21,771 nucleotides of DNA, from the NCBI GenBank assembly GCA_030688115.1, contig JAUYIX010000087.1, forward strand, positions 1 to 21,771, read 5' to 3'. The notes beneath the pieces are model-generated. The model was not told where the DNA came from, searched no databases, and saw nothing but the letters and a program-made list of their open reading frames with translations. This document shows positions 16,203 through 21,771 of this stretch, piece after piece; position 1 is the stretch's first letter, and each line of letters opens with the position of its first letter. Position numbers and translations under genes: made by a program. This stretch comes from a bacterium. Its GTDB lineage: Bacteria; Patescibacteriota; JAUYIX01.

Positions 16203-16241
16203 AAAAGCAAAAGCCACGCAGAATTGCATCCGGAGTGGCTT
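16203..16241 (-). terminator. Likely intrinsic terminator after murI
   Basis: On the minus strand AAGCCAC (16235-16241) pairs with GTGGCTT (16211-16217) in a 7-bp stem around a 17-nt loop that can form a small inner GCA/TGC pairing. It is followed by TTTTGCTTTT. It lies in the longest gap of the window (16154-16264) and would separate the scp-mraY-murI unit from the D-aminoacylase-murD-ftsW unit. The loop is long and the T-run interrupted, so termination may be partial. Confidence 0.6.
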
Positions 16242-16264
16242 GATTATGATAAAGGCCCGCCCGG

Positions 16265-17080
16265 CTAGAGTTTTGCCTGTCTAAAGTTTACCATATATCC
16301 CAAAAAATCTTGCGCTGTTTTTTGCGCCTCCTTGGCAGAGCCGGTTACAAAGTATGCCCTTTGCCCATGTCGACTAAGGCCTGACGCGATCTCCGGGTGA
16401 CGACGCAGGTAGTCTACCAGCGAGGCTGCCACAAGATCGCCCTGGTCAAAAATTGGAACGGCTTGATCAAATGCGTGGTCAATATCTTTTTTTATAAATG
16501 GGTAGTGCGTGCAGGCAAGCAAAATCGCATCGCTATTTTTCTCCAGCGGCGACAAGGTCGCGAGCTCTCTCTTAACCTCATCACGCATATCCTGTGTGCC
16601 GGCCTTACCAGCCTCAACCAGCGCGACCCAACGAGGACAGGCATGCGACTGGACCAAGATCGTAGGATTTATCTTTGCAAACTCGCGCGGATAGGCCTGA
16701 CTTTTTTGGGTCGCCGACGTTGACAGTACGAGCACGTTGCTAAATCCCCGCTTGGATAACTCCTCTACCGTGGGTCTGATCACTCCTAGAGCGCGCTTGC
16801 CGGGATAATCCGGCAAACGTTTTTGCTGGATCTCGCGCAAAGCACCGGCCGAGGCCGAGTTGCAGGCAATAATAATCAGCTCACATCCCTTCTCAAAAAG
16901 CCATAAACATCCCTGCCAGGTAAACTCGACCAGCTGATCATGCCTGCGAGCCCCATAAGGGGCACGAGCAGTGTCCCCAAGGTAAACCGTGTCATAGTCT
17001 GGCAGCGCTACTCGCACGGCCTCGCTAACGGTTAGCCCGCCCACTCCCGAATCAAAAAACCCGATTTTATTTGCACGCAT
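16265..17080 (-). CDS. murI: Glutamate racemase MurI
   Basis: MurI interconverts L- and D-glutamate without a cofactor, supplying D-Glu for MurD. The 271-residue protein read from the ATG at 17078-17080 begins MRANKIGFFDSGVGGLTV with Asp10-Ser11. It has the first catalytic cysteine at Cys73 in IACNSASAG and the second at Cys180 in ACTHYPF, with His182. The frame stays open upstream to 17173, but that part overlaps the mraY 3' end by 82 bp and does not resemble the family, so the later start is used. It begins 11 bp after the mraY stop, without a clear Shine-Dalgarno. It is followed by a terminator-like hairpin. Confidence 0.95.
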   Translation of the reverse strand: MRANKIGFFDSGVGGLTVSEAVRVALPDYDTVYLGDTARAPYGARRHDQLVEFTWQGCLWLFEKGCELIIIACNSASAGALREIQQKRLPDYPGKRALGVIRPTVEELSKRGFSNVLVLSTSATQKSQAYPREFAKINPTILVQSHACPRWVALVEAGKAGTQDMRDEVKRELATLSPLEKNSDAILLACTHYPFIKKDIDHAFDQAVPIFDQGDLVAASLVDYLRRHPEIASGLSRHGQRAYFVTGSAKEAQKTAQDFLGYMVNFRQAKL

Positions 17081-17091
17081 GTGCGTATTGC

Positions 17092-18165
17092 TTAGATCAC
17101 AAAGATCGCAGCGCCGCGACCAACCAGGCCGATCAGCAAGCCCACCAACGCGGTAATCGCCGCAATAATCCAAAAACGCATAACCACTTTTGGCTCAGGC
17201 CAGCCGGCCGCCTCAAAGTGGTGATGAATCGGCGTAGACCTGAATATCTTGCGTTTAAAAACTTTTTTAGAAAACACCTGGAGTAAAACGGATCCTGACT
17301 CAAGCACTAAAACGAACCCGATAAAGGGTAGCACCAAAACGGAGTTGGTTAAAAAAGCTACGATCGCCAAGGTAAACCCGAGCGACATCGATCCGGTATC
17401 ACCCATAAAAAACCTAGCCGGGTAGACGTTAAACCATAAAAATGCCAACAATGCTCCGACAATTGCCGACACAAACATACTTAGTTCTACCCGCCCCTGC
17501 ACAAACGCGATAATTCCAAAAGCAATAAAGGCCATCGTAAGTACCCCACCCGCTAAACCATCCAGCCCATCGGTCTCATTGACCGAGAAGGCCGTCGCCA
17601 CAACAACAAAGATAAAGAGCGGCAGGTACCACAAACCGATCGAAAAATCGCCGATACCGGGGACGTGTAAGATATCAAAACCGAGTTTGTAGTAGAACCA
17701 CCAAGCCCCGACGGCCGCAATAACCGTAAAAATAAGCAGACGATAACGGACGCGTAAGCCTCCCCCACTTAATCCCCCCTTTTTTGCGTCCATAACATCA
17801 TCAACGAGCCCCAGTGCGGCGGTTCCAATCAATATTGCCAGAGGTAACCAAGTCTCCTCACGGGTTAAAAAACTAAGATGCTCGCTAAAAAACTCGATCT
17901 TGAATACCGGTCCTAAGACAAAAAAGAGTAATGCCAAAATCAACACGGTTCCCCAAATCAACACACCCCCGCCGGTCGGCGTACCGGCTTTATTTTTATG
18001 CAAACGGGTGAACACCGGGGTCTTGCCACCGCCGCGAATGCTTTTTGCCAGTTTCCATTTATACAAAAAGTGCGAGACCAACGGTGTCAGCCCAAAGGCA
18101 ACCACAAAAGCAATCGCCCCTACACTCATCGTGTCAATCATACGGGTAACGAGTTGGTCAGCCAC
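17092..18165 (-). CDS. mraY: Phospho-N-acetylmuramoyl-pentapeptide transferase MraY
   Basis: MraY transfers phospho-MurNAc-pentapeptide to undecaprenyl phosphate, making lipid I. The chosen GTG start gives 357 residues, close to the usual 360. Ten or so membrane helices are apparent. Catalytic motifs are LVDDVMDA (Asp122-Asp123), NETDGLDGLAGG (196-207), FFMGDTGS (Asp256) and the MraY-specific PIHHHFE (His314-316), which separates it from WecA/TagO relatives. The start is uncertain: GTG 18165 overlaps the carboxypeptidase stop by 8 nt (GTGGCTGA), matching two other junctions in the window, with AGGAGG 12 nt upstream. GTG 18174 or ATG 18141 are alternatives, and in-frame ATGs exist further upstream. 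Confidence 0.94.
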   Translation of the reverse strand: MADQLVTRMIDTMSVGAIAFVVAFGLTPLVSHFLYKWKLAKSIRGGGKTPVFTRLHKNKAGTPTGGGVLIWGTVLILALLFFVLGPVFKIEFFSEHLSFLTREETWLPLAILIGTAALGLVDDVMDAKKGGLSGGGLRVRYRLLIFTVIAAVGAWWFYYKLGFDILHVPGIGDFSIGLWYLPLFIFVVVATAFSVNETDGLDGLAGGVLTMAFIAFGIIAFVQGRVELSMFVSAIVGALLAFLWFNVYPARFFMGDTGSMSLGFTLAIVAFLTNSVLVLPFIGFVLVLESGSVLLQVFSKKVFKRKIFRSTPIHHHFEAAGWPEPKVVMRFWIIAAITALVGLLIGLVGRGAAIFVI

Positions 18166-19150
18166 CGAAAGCACTGTCCTCCTCTCCATTAGCATCCGTA
18201 CCGGCCAGCGCATCCGGCCAACGGAATGCATCAAGGGCCGCCTTAACCAGATGTTCTGCCTCCGTAAACCGATCCGGGCTGTCTAAAATGACTACCGCTA
18301 TCCGTTGACCGTCTCGCTCGGCAAGCAAGGTAAAAGCCGCACCGGCCTCGTCGGTCGTCCCCGTTTTGGCCAGTAAAACATCCAGATCGGTTTGTCCCAA
18401 TAACTTGTCGGTCGAGCTAACATAATAAGCGGACCCACTCTCGGTCGTTACGGTCGCATTGGCGCGTTGACTCAGGTCACGCAACCTCTGCACCTTGCCC
18501 GCCTCGATCAACAAATAGGCCACCTCACGCGCCGTCGATTGATGGCCCTTAGCATCCAGTCCGGTGCTGTTTACAAAGTGGGTGCCGCTGAGGCCGAGAC
18601 GCTCCGCTTTGGCATTCATCAGCTCGACAAAACCAGCCTCATCTCCGGCCAAACCATGCGCGAGCGTTAAGGCTGCATCGTTTCCGGAGGCGATAAGCAG
18701 TCCCACCAACAACTCTGATACACGCACTTTTTCTCCGGGAACAAACCCAACCAATGTGCTCGCCTCTTCTAGCTCCAGAATCTCTTTGGGTACGGTGATC
18801 ACTTGATCTAATGATTCCATCTCTTCGAGGGTCACTAATGCAACCATTAGCTTTGCGATGCTCGCCATCGCCGCCGGTTCGTCCGCATTTTTGCTATAGA
18901 GAACCGCACCCGAGTCTGCATCAATGACGATCGCGCGCTTGGCTTGAGCGGCCAGTTTTGCAGCTTGCGCGTCTTTTACGGGAGCGGCAGCGACGCGCGG
19001 AACATCAATAAGCGTCGGTCGAGCCTGCGGTAGCAGCTCGACTTGCGGGAGATTGTTGCCGGTAATCGCCGTCAAGCGCTCGTTAAAGTCGGACGGCAGT
19101 TGGATATCCGAGGCAAGTAAATGCAGCACAATCAATATATGCAGCCACAT
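18158..19150 (-). CDS. dacA: D-alanyl-D-alanine carboxypeptidase (PBP5/DacA family, S11 peptidase)
   Basis: A low-molecular-weight penicillin-binding protein that removes the terminal D-Ala from peptidoglycan stem peptides outside the membrane. The 330-residue protein has a hydrophobic N-terminus (about 2-13, WLHILIVLHLLA) that looks like a signal peptide or anchor, then a linker. The three active-site motifs are all present: SIAK (Ser97 nucleophile, Lys100), SGN (155-157) and KTGT (262-265). It lacks room for the usual C-terminal beta domain and amphipathic anchor of PBP5, so the N-terminal helix may be the only membrane tether. AGGAG lies 2 nt before the ATG, closer than usual. It starts 5 bp after the thrombospondin-repeat gene and overlaps mraY by 8 nt. 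Confidence 0.93.
   Translation of the reverse strand: MWLHILIVLHLLASDIQLPSDFNERLTAITGNNLPQVELLPQARPTLIDVPRVAAAPVKDAQAAKLAAQAKRAIVIDADSGAVLYSKNADEPAAMASIAKLMVALVTLEEMESLDQVITVPKEILELEEASTLVGFVPGEKVRVSELLVGLLIASGNDAALTLAHGLAGDEAGFVELMNAKAERLGLSGTHFVNSTGLDAKGHQSTAREVAYLLIEAGKVQRLRDLSQRANATVTTESGSAYYVSSTDKLLGQTDLDVLLAKTGTTDEAGAAFTLLAERDGQRIAVVILDSPDRFTEAEHLVKAALDAFRWPDALAGTDANGEEDSAFGG
18178..18183 (-). promoter_or_regulatory. Shine-Dalgarno for mraY inside the carboxypeptidase gene
   Basis: AGGAGG on the minus strand, in the final codons of the upstream gene. It lies 12 nt from the GTG at 18165 and 3 nt from the GTG at 18174, so it supports a start near the overlap rather than the upstream ATGs. 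Confidence 0.6.
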
Positions 19151-19155
19151 AGCTC

Positions 19156-20001
19156 CTAGTCGAACTTGAGAATTTGATCAGGCTCCACGCTAAACTCCTT
19201 CTCACTGAGTGTCGCCTCTTCGCAGGCAATCGATGTCGGGTTGGCCGCCAAGACTAGGCTCTCATTAGCAAAGATTCCACCGCGAATGGTGGCTCCATTG
19301 CCTGAGGCGGTTGCTGTGGCAGGATCAAAGTTCAACTCTAGAATTTTGCTCCCCTCAAAACTACTCAGATACAACGTTTTTTGATCATTGACGATAAAGA
19401 CCATGGTCGAACCATTAACCGGCGTCTCCTGTCTCACGCTCGTACCGCGCACTTTGACGGTCACAATATTTTTTTCTTGCTGGCCGCCCTCAACGCGACA
19501 GACATACGCGCCGCTACCCGAGTAAACTTGTGAGAGTGGCACGCCGGAGATTTCTGGAGCTGGGCTGAGTGTAGTTCGGTTAGGGTCCACCTCGGCCGCA
19601 CCACTTGGTTTAACATCTATCGAAAGTCGGCCCGCTCCATTGGGGTTATACCCATTAAGAACCTCTTGTCCATCACTGTAGCCATCCCTATCCGTGTCCG
19701 CATCCCCGGGATTGGTGCCATAGCGCTCCTCATCAAAAAGCGATAGCCCATCATTGTCCGCATCGCTTTGCGGATCCTCTGGTAAAGCGGCCTGATCCGA
19801 CTGAGCATCCGTACCGGCGGTCAGCGTAGAAGCTGTCGGCGCGGTTTGATCCTCGGATTTAAATCCTCCGGATACCCAGGTCCAGCCGATCAACCCTAAC
19901 GCTGCCACAAACACGACCAGGGTAGTAGCTTTCCAAAAACCGCCGCGCTTTTTTTGTGGGACGGACATATAGGGTGGTGGCGTGTGCCATTGTTCGGTCA
20001 T
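19156..20001 (-). CDS. Membrane-anchored protein with thrombospondin type 3 (calcium-binding) repeats
   Basis: A 281-residue protein of unknown function. Its order is: a short Pro-rich cytoplasmic segment (1-21), one membrane helix (about 24-42), an acidic Ser/Thr linker (about 47-79), then DxDxDG calcium-binding thrombospondin type 3 repeats (80-121: SDADNDGLSLFDEERYGTNP, DADTDRDGYSDGQE). A C-terminal domain of about 130 residues (150-281), probably beta-rich, carries two cysteines (Cys168, Cys260) that could form a disulfide outside the cell. The topology predicts an extracytoplasmic protein tethered by its N-terminus. The ATG overlaps the scpB stop by 4 nt (ATGA), so it belongs to the scp operon and is followed 5 bp later by the carboxypeptidase. 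It may act at the cell surface or wall; the substrate or ligand is unknown. I do not recognise the C-terminal domain. Confidence 0.78.
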   Translation of the reverse strand: MTEQWHTPPPYMSVPQKKRGGFWKATTLVVFVAALGLIGWTWVSGGFKSEDQTAPTASTLTAGTDAQSDQAALPEDPQSDADNDGLSLFDEERYGTNPGDADTDRDGYSDGQEVLNGYNPNGAGRLSIDVKPSGAAEVDPNRTTLSPAPEISGVPLSQVYSGSGAYVCRVEGGQQEKNIVTVKVRGTSVRQETPVNGSTMVFIVNDQKTLYLSSFEGSKILELNFDPATATASGNGATIRGGIFANESLVLAANPTSIACEEATLSEKEFSVEPDQILKFD

Positions 20002-20567
20002 GGGTTTGGCTCAATGCTAACATCCGGACCGGCTTTGGTAAAACGTTCCATAACCGCATTGTTGTGTAGCTCATCGTATTTAGGCAGATCAGCAAGCTGC
20101 GTCAAACCGAGATGACGCAAAAAATCAAACGAGAGGCCGTATTCATAACTACGTGCGTCCGCAGCACTGCGTTTTCGTTCTACCAGACCACGTATCAAGA
20201 GCGTACGCAACATAATAGCCGAGTTAACTCCGCGCACGGTATCGATGTGCGGCTTAGAGATTGGACCGCGATAGGCAATGATCGCCAGCGTCTCCAGCGC
20301 CGCCCGCGACAACGGACCGGTAAACTCATCTTTAACAAACTGCTCAATCAGTGGGCCATGAGCCGGATTAGTTACCAGCTGAACTTTGTCCTCCAGCTGC
20401 GTTAGCGCTACTCCCCGACCTGCCTGCGCGAGCTGCTCGGACAGCGCACTAAGCGCCTCGCGCACCTGTTGAGGCTTTTGCCCGAGCTGTTTGGCTAGCT
20501 GGTTGATGCTCATTGGACGTCCGGCCGCAAACAAAAGAGCTTCGAGTGGTGCACATAATGGGTTCAT
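19998..20567 (-). CDS. scpB: Segregation and condensation protein ScpB
   Basis: ScpB forms winged-helix dimers that bind ScpA and regulate the SMC condensin complex. From the ATG at 20565-20567 the protein has 189 residues, typical for the family. Its signature runs from LEALLFAAGRPMSINQLAKQ through the winged-helix segments to ETLAIIAYRGPISKPHID and RGVNSAIMLRTLLIRGLVE, then YEYGLSFDFLRHLGL. The frame stays open upstream to 20663, but that stretch lies inside scpA and is unlike the family. The gene follows scpA by 19 bp and overlaps the next gene by 4 nt. Confidence 0.95.
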   Translation of the reverse strand: MNPLCAPLEALLFAAGRPMSINQLAKQLGQKPQQVREALSALSEQLAQAGRGVALTQLEDKVQLVTNPAHGPLIEQFVKDEFTGPLSRAALETLAIIAYRGPISKPHIDTVRGVNSAIMLRTLLIRGLVERKRSAADARSYEYGLSFDFLRHLGLTQLADLPKYDELHNNAVMERFTKAGPDVSIEPNP

Positions 20568-20586
20568 GCTCGATACAATACCGTAC

Positions 20587-21309
20587 TTATTGGTTGAACT
20601 CACCTGCTCGATCGGGCAACTGTGTGGAGATCTCAATTTCGCCAAAAAGTTCGTCCTGATCAACCGACACGAGGCGCTGTTTCATGAGCTCCAGCATGGC
20701 CAAAAAAGTCACGATAATCTCGGTCTTGGTGGCCTTATCAATCAACGTGCCAAACGAGAATTTTGAGACGGTTTTTAGGTTTTGCTGGATGCGCGCAAGT
20801 TTGTCCTCGAGTGTGACGACCTCGTTAACAACCTCCTCGTCAAGTAACTCTGCCGCGGGCAAACTCTCAATCACACCCGTAAATACCCGCGCAATATCAT
20901 CTGTGCTCAAACCAGGTGGCGGGTAGAACACCGCCTTAACGAGCGGCTCGCGCTCCGCAGAGAGTTTTTTTGTACCAAGCAGACCAGCCAATGTCTCAGC
21001 GGCGCCACGGAATTTCTTGAGTTCTGCCAGTCGCGCCGCTAACTCCTCAGCGCTGGCGGGCTCCTCTTGAGTTGTCTCTGCAAACGGCAAGAGTGCACGT
21101 GACTTGATCACCAGTAATTGGCTGGCGATAACTAAAAAATCAACGAGCGACTCCATATTTACCACCTGCAAAGTACGCACATGCTCGACATAATCATCCG
21201 TGATTTGCGCTAAAGAGACGGTCGTAATATCAAGTTTTTGCTGCTCTATAAGGTCGAGCAGCACATCGAGCGGTCCTTCAAACTCTTTAAGCTTAACAAT
21301 GTGAGCCAT
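20587..21309 (-). CDS. scpA: Segregation and condensation protein ScpA (kleisin)
   Basis: ScpA is the kleisin that bridges SMC heads and recruits ScpB. The 240-residue protein begins with the family signature FEGPLDVLLDLIEQQKLDI (10-28), followed by the helical region LVDFLVIASQLLVIKSRALLP. The C-terminal winged-helix region includes FLAMLELMKQRLVSVDQDELFGEI, the SMC-contacting end. It starts at ATG 21307-21309, 11 bp after the upstream gene, without a Shine-Dalgarno, and is followed 19 bp later by scpB. Confidence 0.96.
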   Translation of the reverse strand: MAHIVKLKEFEGPLDVLLDLIEQQKLDITTVSLAQITDDYVEHVRTLQVVNMESLVDFLVIASQLLVIKSRALLPFAETTQEEPASAEELAARLAELKKFRGAAETLAGLLGTKKLSAEREPLVKAVFYPPPGLSTDDIARVFTGVIESLPAAELLDEEVVNEVVTLEDKLARIQQNLKTVSKFSFGTLIDKATKTEIIVTFLAMLELMKQRLVSVDQDELFGEIEISTQLPDRAGEFNQ

Positions 21310-21320
21310 GCCGGGTTTTG

Positions 21321-21771
21321 CTACGTTCTTTTTTTGCTAAATGCGCCAACTATCGGCTCAGCCAGTTTTTTTAATCCCGCACCACTCATCTCAAGCGACA
21401 ATTCAAAAGAACCCGCATTGAGCACAACTTTTTTAAGAGACAAAAGCGCAGTGTCAATAATGGTCGGCAGCTTATAGAGTCCGCCGACAGGCACAACCGC
21501 GCTGGTTGTCTTAGTCAGTTTGTTGGTGATCGTGCGCTCGGTCACTAAGGACACTTTTTTTATCGCTGCTTGACCTTGCTGCTTGCTCCACTGGCTTATG
21601 ACTTTTTTTAACTTTGGAATATCTAGATTTCGATCACCCGGGATCGCAACAATAACGAGCTGACGATCCGCTTGCACAATCAAAGTTTTAGCGACAATCT
21701 TTGGATCAATCTTGAGCGTTTGCGCCGTATCAAAGGCGGTATAGACGGTGCGATGAGATAATATTTTGTAG
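21321..21771 (-). CDS. YbaK/EbsC-type aminoacyl-tRNA deacylase, 5' end beyond window
   Basis: The frame is open to the window edge, leaving about 149 C-terminal residues. The pattern HRTVYTAFDTAQTLKID followed by VAKTLIVQADRQLVIVAIPG and DRNLD matches the YbaK/ProX family, which hydrolyses misacylated tRNAs such as Cys- or Ala-tRNA(Pro). The lysine in VAKTLIV aligns with the conserved catalytic or substrate-binding lysine. Downstream VVPVGGLYKLPTIID and VVLNAGSFELSLEM match the GxxSPxG and NAG segments of the family in modified form. A TTG at 21683 could be read as a start but lies within the conserved core, so the real start is beyond the window. The gene is upstream of scpA by 11 bp and may share its transcript. 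Confidence 0.87.
   Translation of the reverse strand, partial: YKILSHRTVYTAFDTAQTLKIDPKIVAKTLIVQADRQLVIVAIPGDRNLDIPKLKKVISQWSKQQGQAAIKKVSLVTERTITNKLTKTTSAVVPVGGLYKLPTIIDTALLSLKKVVLNAGSFELSLEMSGAGLKKLAEPIVGAFSKKRT

Noticed and set aside
17081..17173. Longer murI start at 17173.
   Set aside because: It would overlap mraY by 82 bp, and the added Cys- and Arg-rich residues do not fit the family, which starts near KIGFFDSG.
20574..20579. TATTGT 7 nt before the scpB ATG as another start-proximal -10.
   Set aside because: It matches 4 of 6 bases, has no TGn extension and no -35, so it was left out of the leaderless set.
20568..20663. Longer scpB start at 20663.
   Set aside because: It runs 77 bp into scpA, and the added residues precede the conserved ScpB N-terminus.

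Overview
The window holds twenty protein genes, all on the minus strand, packed with 5-111 bp gaps or short overlaps. No rRNA, tRNA, CRISPR array or mobile element was seen. The longest gene-free stretch is 111 bp (16154-16264), so no gap exceeds 300 bases. Base composition looks even throughout. The window suggests a small-genome bacterium of the Candidate Phyla Radiation (Patescibacteria). The evidence is very tight packing, a sigma region 4 protein fused to winged-helix domains, the start of a membrane protein resembling CPR type IV secretion-like ATPases, a MurG motif reading HESD instead of HEQN, and a D-aminoacylase-like protein of a type I associate with CPR genomes. That placement is an inference; phylum and class cannot be fixed from this stretch.

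In transcription order (high to low coordinates) there are four blocks. (1) 21771-19156: a 5'-truncated YbaK/EbsC-type aminoacyl-tRNA deacylase, then scpA and scpB (condensin partners of SMC), then a membrane-anchored protein with calcium-binding thrombospondin type 3 repeats. (2) 19150-8270: peptidoglycan genes: a D-Ala-D-Ala carboxypeptidase, mraY and murI, then a likely terminator, an N-acyl-D-amino-acid deacylase-like protein, murD, ftsW, murG, murC and murB. This is a rearranged dcw cluster without murE, murF, ddl or ftsQAZ. (3) 8203-1599: ribosome hibernation factor hpf, then secA, an alkaline-phosphatase-superfamily hydrolase, secD and secF, which together supply most of the Sec motor apart from SecYEG. 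(4) 1491-1: the sigma region 4/HARE-HTH-type regulator behind two tandem sigma70-type promoters, and the first 130 codons of the membrane protein.

The blocks fit together as envelope growth: precursor synthesis and flipping or polymerisation (Mur, MraY, FtsW), trimming (carboxypeptidase), export (Sec) and chromosome segregation (ScpAB). The most unusual signal is regulatory. Four genes (hpf, secA, secD, ftsW) have a TGn extended -10-like hexamer ending only 6-9 nt before the start codon and no Shine-Dalgarno sequence. This geometry predicts leaderless or nearly leaderless mRNAs. In contrast, secF and mraY have a perfect AGGAGG upstream. Three junctions (secD/secF, murG/murC, carboxypeptidase/mraY) share an identical 8-nt start/stop overlap.
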